Positions 45,793-56,563 of a stretch of 64,000 nt of DNA are shown here, piece after piece. This DNA comes from Bacteroidales bacterium Bact_11 (GTDB lineage: Bacteria > Bacteroidota > Bacteroidia > Bacteroidales > UBA932). Position 1 is the first letter of the stretch. Each line of letters begins with the position of its first letter. Location: NCBI GenBank assembly GCA_001603505.1, contig LUZC01000023.1:1-64000 (forward strand). The letters run 5' to 3'. The notes below the pieces were generated by a model. It did no database searches, was not told the origin of the DNA, and saw only the letters and a list, made by a program, of their open reading frames with translations. The translations under genes were made by a program, and so were the position numbers.

Positions 45793-46632
45793 ATGGGTAT
45801 GAAGAAGATATACAAGGAAATCCTCGCCTCGCTGCTCGTGGTCCTTGCCGGCGTCCTGTATTGGCTGTTCGGCTACGAAAAGTCCGAACCGAACACCGAC
45901 CCCACGGAGATCGGGACGCCTGTCCCTTCCGGTCTGGACAACCTGATGGAAATCCCCGCCCTGACGGACGGAGGGCGCGTCGTACAGCACGGTGCCTACG
46001 TTTCGTCGTACAACACGGAGACACTGATTCCCAACTGGGTAGCGTATGAACTGACCGCAGGGGAAACGGAAGGCGACAGGAAGCGTGATGGAATCGAGTT
46101 CCGCAAGGATCCCGACCTGAAAGGCGTCCCGCAGGCGATGCGGGAGGATTACTCCGGTTCGGGCTGGACGAAAGGGCACCTGATGCCCGCCGCCGACGCC
46201 GCTTTCGATGCCTCCGCCATGAGCCAGACGTTTTACTTTACCAACGTTTGCCCGCAGGACGAAACGCTCAACGCGGGCGACTGGCAATACCTGGAAAAGA
46301 AAGTCCGTCAGTGGGCCAACCGCTATGGCAGCGTCTGGGTGGTTACCGGGCCCATCGTGGGCGACAACCGCTACGGCACCATCGGCGACCGCCAGGTCGT
46401 GGTTCCCGACGCCTTCTTCAAGGCACTACTCATCCGCAAGAAAAACGGTTCATACAGCGCCATCGCCTTTGTGATGGACAACGACGACGACCGCTACTAC
46501 TTGAAAGACTGCTCGATGAGCGTTAATGAACTGGAGGCCCTTACGGGCTTCGACCTTTTCCCCGCCCTCGACGACAAGGTGGAGGAAAAGGTGGAAAGCA
46601 CGCTCCGTCTCTCCGACTGGGGCATTAAATAG
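45793..46632 (+). CDS. DNA/RNA non-specific endonuclease
   Basis: The protein has 279 residues. A membrane anchor or signal lies at about 10-26. The beta-beta-alpha metal nuclease core has SGWTKGHLMPAAD, where the family usually has DRGH, with the general-base histidine kept. The following TNVCPQDETLNAGDW contains the metal-ligand Asn. It would degrade extracellular or periplasmic nucleic acid. The start could also be the ATG two codons later. It abuts the truncated ATP-grasp gene. Confidence 0.9.
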   Translation: MGMKKIYKEILASLLVVLAGVLYWLFGYEKSEPNTDPTEIGTPVPSGLDNLMEIPALTDGGRVVQHGAYVSSYNTETLIPNWVAYELTAGETEGDRKRDGIEFRKDPDLKGVPQAMREDYSGSGWTKGHLMPAADAAFDASAMSQTFYFTNVCPQDETLNAGDWQYLEKKVRQWANRYGSVWVVTGPIVGDNRYGTIGDRQVVVPDAFFKALLIRKKNGSYSAIAFVMDNDDDRYYLKDCSMSVNELEALTGFDLFPALDDKVEEKVESTLRLSDWGIK

Positions 46633-46656
46633 ACAATCCCATCAATACCTACTGAT

Positions 46657-47112
46657 ATGCTCAAAATTGGTGATAAGATGCCGCTGTTCGAGGTCGTGGA
46701 CCAGGACGGCGTCACCGTGAAATCGGATGAATTCATCGGAAAAGGCCGCAAGACCATCATTTACTTCTATCCCAAGGACAATACTTCCGGCTGTACGGCC
46801 GAAGCCTGCTCGTTTCGCGATAATTACGCTGAGTTGACGGCTGCGGGCTACAACGTGGTGGGCGTGAGCAAGGACAGCGCCAAGTCCCATACGGGCTTCC
46901 GGGCCAAGTTCGAACTTCCGTTCCGGCTTTTGTCCGATACGACGACGAAGATGCTGCAGGATTTCGGTGCCTGGGGCGAGAAGACGATGTACGGCAAGAA
47001 AACGATGGGCACGCTCCGCCGCACGTTCATCTTCGACGAGAACGGCATCCTGGAGCGCATCATCGAGAAAGTGGATACGCAGAACGCCGCCGGGCAGATT
47101 TTGGAGGGGTAG
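46657..47112 (+). CDS. bcp: Thioredoxin-dependent peroxiredoxin (Bcp)
   Basis: The protein has 151 residues. The peroxidatic Cys46 and resolving Cys51 lie in PKDNTSGCTAEACSFRDNY, the classic Bcp/PrxQ spacing. It reduces hydrogen peroxide and organic hydroperoxides. It is in the middle of the 45088-47915 run, 24 bases after the nuclease gene. Confidence 0.95.
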   Translation: MLKIGDKMPLFEVVDQDGVTVKSDEFIGKGRKTIIYFYPKDNTSGCTAEACSFRDNYAELTAAGYNVVGVSKDSAKSHTGFRAKFELPFRLLSDTTTKMLQDFGAWGEKTMYGKKTMGTLRRTFIFDENGILERIIEKVDTQNAAGQILEG

Positions 47113-47117
47113 CGGTC

Positions 47118-47915
47118 ATGGTCATTCTGATTACGGGTGTCTCGTCGGGGTTCGGGCTGGCAATGGCGCGACAGCTGCAGGCGGACGGGCATATGGTGTA
47201 CGGAACGGTGCGGCGCGATGTGGATCCGCTGCCCGGGGTGCATTACCTGCGGGCGGATGTGCGTGACACGGCTTCGGTAGAGGCTGCTGTGTCGGATGTA
47301 TTGGCGGCGGAAGGCCGCATCGACGTGCTGATCAACAATGCGGGAATGGGTATCGGCGGGCCGGTAGAATTTGCGCCCGAGGCGGACGTGCAACTCCAGA
47401 TGGATACGAATTTCATGGGGCAGGTGCGCTTTACGCAGGCCGTGCTTCCCGCGATGCGGCGGCAGGGGAGCGGCAAGATTCTTTGCTTCAGTTCGATCGG
47501 CGGCGTGATGGGACTTCCTTTCCAGGGATTCTATTCGGCCAGTAAGTTTGCCGTCGAAGGCTTCTGCGAGGCGCTTCAGATCGAAGTGCGCAGCCACGGC
47601 ATCCAGGTAGTCCTGATTGAACCCGGCGATTTTTCGACAGGTTTTACGGCCGCCCGGATCAAACAGGTGTCCGACGAAGCCGTCGCGGCCTATCCTTCGC
47701 TGCGGCAGTCGGTGAGCAGTTTCGAGAAAGACGAGCAGACCGGTCTCAAGCCGGAATACCTGGCACGAAAGGTCGCAGGAATCATCCGCAAGCAGCATCC
47801 GAAGTTCCGCTATGTCATCGCAACTTTCGTCCAGAAGCTCTCCATCCCGCTGAAACGCATCCTTCCCGCCCGCACTTTCGTCAAGGTCCTGTCGCTCTTC
47901 TATAACGTTAAATAA
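47118..47915 (+). CDS. Short-chain dehydrogenase/reductase
   Basis: The protein has 265 residues. The cofactor motif TGVSSGFG (6-13), NNAG and the catalytic Tyr139-x3-Lys143 (YSASK) are present. It is a classical SDR oxidoreductase with unknown substrate. It starts 5 bases after bcp. A positively charged C-terminus ends LPARTFVKVLSLFYNVK. Confidence 0.88.
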   Translation: MVILITGVSSGFGLAMARQLQADGHMVYGTVRRDVDPLPGVHYLRADVRDTASVEAAVSDVLAAEGRIDVLINNAGMGIGGPVEFAPEADVQLQMDTNFMGQVRFTQAVLPAMRRQGSGKILCFSSIGGVMGLPFQGFYSASKFAVEGFCEALQIEVRSHGIQVVLIEPGDFSTGFTAARIKQVSDEAVAAYPSLRQSVSSFEKDEQTGLKPEYLARKVAGIIRKQHPKFRYVIATFVQKLSIPLKRILPARTFVKVLSLFYNVK

Positions 47916-47937
47916 ACGACGGTATTGCAATAATTTA

Positions 47938-47945
47938 TATATTTG
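47938..47945 (+). promoter_or_regulatory. -7 box of eno
   Basis: TATATTTGCAG, with a leader of about 60 bases before the enolase ATG. Confidence 0.65.
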
Positions 47946-47959
47946 CAGATTGATATGAG

Positions 47960-47980
47960 ATGCCCGTACAGGCCGGGCAT
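47960..47980 (+). promoter_or_regulatory. Hairpin in the enolase leader
   Basis: ATGCCCG (47960-47966) and CGGGCAT (47974-47980) form a perfect 7-bp stem with a 7-base loop, 33 bases before the eno ATG. No T-run follows, so it is not a terminator. It may stabilise the mRNA 5' end. Confidence 0.5.
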
Positions 47981-48001
47981 AACGGCAATAAGTTTAATTA
48001 A

Positions 48002-50400
<2,399 letters not shown>

Positions 50401-50403
50401 CGT

Positions 50404-51843
50404 TTATCCTTGTCCTTGAGAAGGGGGAGTAATGAATCCGCTTTGCGGATCCCAGGCGGTGTGTTTGAGGGTGCGTACGAAGACCTTCCCGAAGCTCCTG
50501 ACGTACAGTTGGCGGCCAGTGAAGCAGAGGGTGTCGATACGGCGGGATGGGAGCGTCAGGATGGCGCGCACGCGGCCGTTCTGGTCGCAGACCTGCACGC
50601 CGAAGGGCGTGGCCACGTAAAGGTTGCCCAGCGTGTCGAAGGCCATGTCCTTCGCGATGGCACCGTCAAGGGTATGATTGTCGGGATTATGGAGCCAGTA
50701 GAACTGCTCGGTGGCGGAACGCTGGCCATGCGGCTCCACCAACGAACACAGCAGCCAGTTTGAATGGTCTTGCGCCGAGACTTCCAGTTTACCGGAAGGA
50801 TACAGGAGCGTGGTGACGGGATGATCCAGCCGCTCGCAGACGGCTTTCGGCAGATCCTTCGACGCGATTTCCTGCCAGCCCGCTTCGCGGTCTTTCCCAG
50901 TGCCGAGCAGGGACTGCAGCATGTCGTTGCGCGACTCGCCGGTTACGACGGGCGCCGGCCAACCCTTCCAGAGCCAGCGCATCGCATCGGGGAACATCTT
51001 GGTGCCGTGCCAGATGCTGTGGCCGCCGCGGTCCCAGTGCGCGATCTCCTCGTAGCCCGCGAAATCGAGCGCCGATTCCATCAGCAGGTTCTGCTCCCAC
51101 CATTCTCCGAAAAGGGGATTCCAGGCGTCCTTCATGCCATCCTGCAAGAAGATGCGCAGGGGCTTGGGTTCGCATTTGCGGATGTAGGCCGGGTAGTCGT
51201 TGCCGCCGCGCATCGCGACATATGTTCCCACGGAACTGTACACGCGGTGGAACAGGTCGGGACGCTCCCAGGCAGCCGTGAAGGCGGCGATGCCGCTGCT
51301 GCTGGCGCCCGTGATGGCCCGGTCGTCCGGGTTGTGCGACAGGCGCACGGGGCGGCCGTCGGGCGTGACGAGTGTCTCGACCATCGGCAGGATTTCAGTC
51401 TCGAGGAAGCGGGCGAAGGTCCCGTCGGTGCGGTCGAATTCGTTGCTGCGGTTGTAGCGCAGCACGTTGCCCTCGGCGTCGTACGAGACGCCCGGCTGCA
51501 CGAATACCCCGATGGTCACGGGCATCTCGCCGCTGGCGATGAGGTTGTCCATCACGGTGGTGGCATTGAACAGGATGCCGTCGAGGCCCACGAGCAGGCA
51601 AGCCGGTGTGGTTCCGTCGTATTGCAGAGGGACATAGACCTTCCACTCACGTCGAGTCTCGGGATAGATCTTCGAGTCGCCCCATTCACCTTTGAGGATG
51701 ATCCCCTGCAGGGAATCGGCCACGGGCTTGAAGGCCGGGTCGTCCGGATACTGCGCATTGTGCCGCAGTTCCTGCGCCTCTGCGCCTGCGACGGCCAGGA
51801 GTACCGTCCATACGAAAACGATAAGTCTTTTCATGCTTCTCAT
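50404..51843 (-). CDS. Secreted esterase fused to a beta-propeller-like domain
   Basis: The protein has 479 residues. A signal peptide ends near AGAEAQ. The N-terminal part (about 60-330) is an enterochelin/feruloyl-esterase-like alpha/beta-hydrolase with nucleophile region ITGASSSG (Ser181); the usual Gly after the serine pair is Ser here. The C-terminal part (about 370-470) has strands such as DMAFDTLGNLYVATPFGVQVCDQNGRV, like SMP-30/NHL propeller blades. The ATG at 51843 overlaps the uvrA stop as ATGA; an ATG three codons on is also possible. Substrate unknown. Confidence 0.82.
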   Translation of the reverse strand: MRSMKRLIVFVWTVLLAVAGAEAQELRHNAQYPDDPAFKPVADSLQGIILKGEWGDSKIYPETRREWKVYVPLQYDGTTPACLLVGLDGILFNATTVMDNLIASGEMPVTIGVFVQPGVSYDAEGNVLRYNRSNEFDRTDGTFARFLETEILPMVETLVTPDGRPVRLSHNPDDRAITGASSSGIAAFTAAWERPDLFHRVYSSVGTYVAMRGGNDYPAYIRKCEPKPLRIFLQDGMKDAWNPLFGEWWEQNLLMESALDFAGYEEIAHWDRGGHSIWHGTKMFPDAMRWLWKGWPAPVVTGESRNDMLQSLLGTGKDREAGWQEIASKDLPKAVCERLDHPVTTLLYPSGKLEVSAQDHSNWLLCSLVEPHGQRSATEQFYWLHNPDNHTLDGAIAKDMAFDTLGNLYVATPFGVQVCDQNGRVRAILTLPSRRIDTLCFTGRQLYVRSFGKVFVRTLKHTAWDPQSGFITPPSQGQG

Positions 51844-54629
51844 TTGTTTGGGGCGCTTTCTTCGCGAAGCGCGCGCCCGGTCCAGGTGTCGGCCTTCGCC
51901 AGCTCTTCGGGTGTACCCTCGAAGACCACCTGTCCGCCTTCGGCGCCTGCGTCGGGCCCCAGGTCGATTATCCAGTCGGCGGCGCGGATCACGTCGAGGT
52001 TGTGTTCCACCACGAGGATGGAATGTCCCCGGTCGACCAGCGCTCCGAAAGCTTTCAACAGTTTTTCAATGTCGTGGAAATGCAGGCCCGTGGTGGGCTC
52101 GTCGAACACGAAGAGGATGGATCCCTTCGTGTCGAAATCCTTGCCCAGAAACGAGGCGAGCTTGATGCGCTGGCTCTCGCCGCCGCTGAGGGAACTGCTG
52201 CTTTGGCCGAGGCTGATGTAGGAAAGCCCCACGTCCATCAGCGGCTGCAGCCGTTCGGCAATGCGGCGTGCCATCGGATCGTCCTGGCTCCCAAAGAAGG
52301 CGATAGCCTCTTCCACACTCATGCCGAGCACGTCGCTGATGTTCTTTCCCTGGTATCGCACTTCCAGGATGTCGCTCTGGAAACGCTTGCCGCCGCAGGT
52401 CTCGCACACCATCTCCACGTCGGCCATGAACTGCATGGGGATGTGGATCACGCCTTCGCCCAGACACTCAGGACAACGGCCGCCATCGATGTTGAACGAA
52501 AAATGCGAGTGTCCGTAGCCATTGATCTTCGCGTAGGGCTGCTCCGAGAACAGCCGGCGGATGTCATCGTACACCTTCAGGTAGGTCACGGGATTGGAGC
52601 GGGTGCTCTTGCCGATGGGATTCTGGTCGATATATTCCACAGAGGCGATCTTGCCAAGGTCGCCCCGGAGTTCCTTGAAGATACCCGGCTTGTTGCCGAT
52701 CTGGTTGAGGTGGCGGTATAGCGCCGGATAGAGGATGTCGCCCACCAGGGAACTCTTGCCGCTGCCGCTCACGCCCGTCACCACGGTCAGGCAGCGGAGC
52801 GGGAACCGTACCGTGATGCCTTTCAGGTTGTTCTCCCGGGCGCCGACAACCTCGACGGCATATTTCCAGGAGCGTTTCTTTTTCGGCAAGGGAATCTGCC
52901 GCACTCCCGAAAGATAATCGAGGGTCAGGGAATGCGCTCCTTCCCGGAGGCCTTCCGCGATACTGCCCTGGAAAACCACTTTCCCGCCGTTCTTGCCTGC
53001 CAGCGGACCAATGTCGATGAGCTGGTCGGCCGCCTCAATGATATGGCGGTCGTGTTCCACCACGATTACGGTATTGCCCAGGTCGCGCAGGCGCAGCAAC
53101 ACGCCGATCAGGCGCTGCGTGTCGCGCTCGTGGAGGCCGATGCTGGGTTCATCGAGAATGTACATTGAACCCACCAGGTTGTTGCCCAGCGAACTGACCA
53201 GGTTGATGCGCTGGCTCTCGCCGCCGCTGAGCGTGTTGGAGGCACGGCTCAAAGTGAGGTAGGAGAGTCCTACGTCGCAGATGTATTTCAACCGGGAGCG
53301 AATCTCTCGCAGCGGACGTTCCGCAACCGTGCGGTCGTAGTCGTCGAGTTCGAGCAGGTCGAAAAAACCGGCCAGCTCGCCAATCGGCATCGTCATGAGT
53401 TCGTGGATGTTGCGGCCGCCCACCTTCACGTATAGCGCTTCCGGCCGGAGCCGGGATCCGCCGCAGGTGTGGCAGGTGGTTTTCCCGGAATAGCGGCTCA
53501 TCATATACCTGTACTGCACTTTGTAGCGCTGGCTCTCCACCCATTTGAAAAACGGGGTGATGCCGGTGAAGCACTCGTTGCCGTCCCACAACATCTTTTT
53601 CTGCGTTTCCGTCAGTTCGATGTAGGGCTTGTGGATGGGGAAGTCGCACTTGTAGGCATTGAGGACCAGTTCGTCGTTGAGCTGTTTCATCAGTTCGCCT
53701 CGCCAGCAGGCCACGGCACCCTGGTAGATGCTTAAGGTCGGATCGGGGATGACAAGGCTTTCATCGATACCGATGGTCTTGCCGTAACCGCCGCAGACCG
53801 GGCAGGCGCCCAGCGGACTGTTGTAGCTGAACAGGTGCTCCGTTGGCTTTTCAAATTGGATACCGTCGGCTTCGAAAAGACTGGAAAAGCTGCGCGCTCC
53901 CGCCTTTTCATTCCAGATGCACAAACAACCGCTGCCTGTGGCGAAAGCCGTCTGCACGGAGTCGAGTGCGCGGCTCACGGTGTCTTCGTCGTCATCGACG
54001 GTAAGCCGGTCCACCAGCAGCAGCCACTCTTCGGAAAACTCCTCGATGTGCTGCAGCGCCGCTTCCATCTTGGCGATGCGCCCGTCGCGGGTGGCCAGGC
54101 GCGTAAAGCCTTCTTCCTTGAGATTCAGGAGTTTTTCGACCTTCCCGTCGTCGCTCCAGTGGATGTCGGCCAGCACCAGTGCCGTGGTGCCTTTTTCCAG
54201 CGACACCAGATAGTCCACCACGTTCTTGGCCGTGTCGCAGCGGACTTCTTGGCCCGAGACGGGGGAATAGGTCTTGCCGATGCGGGCAAACAGCAATCGC
54301 AGGTGGTCGTAGATTTCGGTGGTGGTGCCGACCGTGGAGCGGGGATTGCGGGTGTTGACCTTCTGCTGGATGGCGATGGCAGGCGGGATACCGGAAATAA
54401 AATCGACGTCGGGCTTGCTCATCCGTCCAAGGAACTGGCGTGCGAAAGCCGAGAGGCTCTCCGCAAACCGCCGTTGCCCTTCGGCGAACAGTGTGTCGAA
54501 AGCGAGCGAACTCTTTCCGCTGCCGGAAATGCCGGTAATCACCACCAGTTTCCCGAGCGGAATGTCCAGGTCGATGTTCTGCAGATTGTTAACCCTGGCG
54601 CCTCTTATGTGGATCTGTTTTTTCTCCAT
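51840..54629 (-). CDS. uvrA: Excinuclease ABC subunit A
   Basis: The protein has 929 residues. Two ABC ATPase modules have Walker A motifs (GISGSGKSS and GVSGSGKSS) and signatures LSGGESQRI. Zinc-binding cysteine pairs are seen in CPVCGGYGK, CHTCGGSRL and CPECLGEG with CETCGGKRF. It recognises DNA damage and loads UvrB. I use the ATG at 54629, which overlaps the rel gene by 41 bases; an extension to 54659 is possible but lacks family sequence. Confidence 0.97.
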   Translation of the reverse strand: MEKKQIHIRGARVNNLQNIDLDIPLGKLVVITGISGSGKSSLAFDTLFAEGQRRFAESLSAFARQFLGRMSKPDVDFISGIPPAIAIQQKVNTRNPRSTVGTTTEIYDHLRLLFARIGKTYSPVSGQEVRCDTAKNVVDYLVSLEKGTTALVLADIHWSDDGKVEKLLNLKEEGFTRLATRDGRIAKMEAALQHIEEFSEEWLLLVDRLTVDDDEDTVSRALDSVQTAFATGSGCLCIWNEKAGARSFSSLFEADGIQFEKPTEHLFSYNSPLGACPVCGGYGKTIGIDESLVIPDPTLSIYQGAVACWRGELMKQLNDELVLNAYKCDFPIHKPYIELTETQKKMLWDGNECFTGITPFFKWVESQRYKVQYRYMMSRYSGKTTCHTCGGSRLRPEALYVKVGGRNIHELMTMPIGELAGFFDLLELDDYDRTVAERPLREIRSRLKYICDVGLSYLTLSRASNTLSGGESQRINLVSSLGNNLVGSMYILDEPSIGLHERDTQRLIGVLLRLRDLGNTVIVVEHDRHIIEAADQLIDIGPLAGKNGGKVVFQGSIAEGLREGAHSLTLDYLSGVRQIPLPKKKRSWKYAVEVVGARENNLKGITVRFPLRCLTVVTGVSGSGKSSLVGDILYPALYRHLNQIGNKPGIFKELRGDLGKIASVEYIDQNPIGKSTRSNPVTYLKVYDDIRRLFSEQPYAKINGYGHSHFSFNIDGGRCPECLGEGVIHIPMQFMADVEMVCETCGGKRFQSDILEVRYQGKNISDVLGMSVEEAIAFFGSQDDPMARRIAERLQPLMDVGLSYISLGQSSSSLSGGESQRIKLASFLGKDFDTKGSILFVFDEPTTGLHFHDIEKLLKAFGALVDRGHSILVVEHNLDVIRAADWIIDLGPDAGAEGGQVVFEGTPEELAKADTWTGRALREESAPNK

Positions 54630-56559
54630 CTTTCTGTCGGGGTTTCCAGCGAACTTCAATCACCCGGTAGGGATAGTTTCCGCGCAGTCGTGCGGCGTTG
54701 GGACAATTTTCACGGTGTATCTTGATGCCGTCGCGGATGGTCACGAATCCGAAGATATCGTCGCCATACGCGGGCGTGCAGCACTTGGCGGGTTTGAGGT
54801 CCACGCCCTGCAGCTTGCGGTCGATGATGAAAACGCCGCTCGCCACGTCGTTGGACACCCGTTCGGGATGATCGGTCGGTCGGGTTTCCGCCGCCGGCTC
54901 TTCCTCCATCTTGCGCAACAGGTACTCCTTGATGGCCGCCACGTCGAACTGTCCGTTCCCGATGGCGCCGAAGAATTCGTTGAGATTGCTGAATTTGTTG
55001 CGCTTGGCCAGGCCGAACAATTCAGAATCGGTAATGACAAGTTTCCAGTTCTTCAGCCGTCGGGCCAGCAGTTCCTTGCCGACCTTCGCCCGGGCATGTT
55101 CCTCTTCCTTGAGTTTCTGTTTGATTTTGCTGCGGGCTTTCGACGACACCACGAAGTTCAGCCAGTCGGCCGTGGGCTTCTGGTTCTTGCTGCTGATGAT
55201 TTCCACCACGTCGCCGGTATGGAGTTTCTCACGGATGGAGCACATCTTGCCGTTGACGCGGGCCCCGGTGCAGCGCAGGCCCAGGTTCGAATGGATCTCG
55301 AACGCGAAGTCGAGCACGGTACTGCCGGCGTGTAACTGGCGCAGGTCTCCGGTCGGTGTATAAACCAGCAGTTCTTCCAGCGCGATGGAGGCGTGCTCAT
55401 ATTTCTCCTCCTCGTCGCTCTGCATCAGGCCTCGGACCTTGTTGAGCCAGTCGGTAAGGTGGTCGCTGCCTCCCTTGATGCCTTTGTACGACCAATGGGC
55501 CGCGCCGCCCTGTTCCGCCACGTAGTCCATCCGAGTGGTACGGATCTGCACTTCCACGGGGATGCCTTCCTTGGTCTGTACGGTGGTGTGGAGTGATTCG
55601 TAGCCGTTGTCCCTGGGCTTGGAGATCCAATCGCGCAGGCGTTTGGTGTCCGGCTCATATTCTTCGGTCACCAGCGAATAGACTTTCCAGCAGAGCGCCT
55701 CTTCGGCGGCGTGGTCGCCGTCGCACTCGATGATGAAGCGCATGGCGAACAGGTCGTACACCTTGTCGAAACCGATGTGCTGGACCTGCATCTTCTTCCA
55801 GATGGAGTAAGGGCTCTTGGTCCGGGCCTTGAGCGTATAGCGGATGCCTTCGCGGTCGAGCTTGTCCTTGAGGGGATTGACGAAATTCCGTACGAGCGCT
55901 TCCCGCTGCGGCTCGGTGTCCTTGATCTTCCGGACGATCTCCTTGTATCGTTCCGGTTCGGTGTATTTCAGGAAGATGTCTTCCAGCTCGCTCTTGATAT
56001 GGTACAGGCCGAGCTGATGGGCAAGCGGAATGTAGAGCATCATGGTCTCCATCAGCTTCTTGGTGCGTTTGGCCGGCGACATGATGTTGATGCTGCGCAT
56101 CACTTCCAGCCGGTCGGCGAGCTTGATGAGGATCACGCGCGGATCGGTGGAGTAGGAGATGATGAGCTTGCGGTAGCGCTCCTCGTCAAGGTTGGCGTCC
56201 TGCAGCTGGATGGTGGAAATATTGTTGAGGCCTTCCACGATCTCGAGGATGTCCTTGGGGTATTCGGCGCGGAACGATTCAAGCAGCGGCGTCTTGTTGA
56301 GGTCCGCCTCGCGGCTGCATTGGAAGCGGTTGGCTTCGTGGAGCAGGATGGCCGTGGCAGCATCGGCGCGCAGGCCGACCTCCTTGCAGACGATATGGGC
56401 TACAGCGACGGGATGCTCGATGAAAGGATGGCTGTTGCTGCGCATCTTCCCGTCAAGGGCTTCCCGGGCGGCTTCGTAGGCCGAGAGTACCATCTTTTTC
56501 TCACTGTCGTGAAAGTCGGACAGGATTTCCTGGAGTTTCTTGGGCATCGTCGGTTTCAT
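54589..56559 (-). CDS. RelA/SpoT-family (p)ppGpp synthetase with degenerate HD motif
   Basis: The protein has 656 residues. An N-terminal HD domain (about 25-190), a synthetase domain (about 230-350, with TKSPYSIWKKMQ and the catalytic Glu in VEVQIRT), a TGS domain (about 395-455) and a Cys/His-rich segment (CCTPAYGDDIFGF, about 593-620) are present, with no C-terminal ACT domain. In the HD motif the aspartate is Glu: LLHEANRF instead of the usual HDxxED. So hydrolysis may be lost and the protein may be only a synthetase. It lies between uvrB (4-base gap) and uvrA (overlap). Confidence 0.9.
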   Translation of the reverse strand: MKPTMPKKLQEILSDFHDSEKKMVLSAYEAAREALDGKMRSNSHPFIEHPVAVAHIVCKEVGLRADAATAILLHEANRFQCSREADLNKTPLLESFRAEYPKDILEIVEGLNNISTIQLQDANLDEERYRKLIISYSTDPRVILIKLADRLEVMRSINIMSPAKRTKKLMETMMLYIPLAHQLGLYHIKSELEDIFLKYTEPERYKEIVRKIKDTEPQREALVRNFVNPLKDKLDREGIRYTLKARTKSPYSIWKKMQVQHIGFDKVYDLFAMRFIIECDGDHAAEEALCWKVYSLVTEEYEPDTKRLRDWISKPRDNGYESLHTTVQTKEGIPVEVQIRTTRMDYVAEQGGAAHWSYKGIKGGSDHLTDWLNKVRGLMQSDEEEKYEHASIALEELLVYTPTGDLRQLHAGSTVLDFAFEIHSNLGLRCTGARVNGKMCSIREKLHTGDVVEIISSKNQKPTADWLNFVVSSKARSKIKQKLKEEEHARAKVGKELLARRLKNWKLVITDSELFGLAKRNKFSNLNEFFGAIGNGQFDVAAIKEYLLRKMEEEPAAETRPTDHPERVSNDVASGVFIIDRKLQGVDLKPAKCCTPAYGDDIFGFVTIRDGIKIHRENCPNAARLRGNYPYRVIEVRWKPRQKDGEKTDPHKRRQG

Positions 56560-56563
56560 GGCG

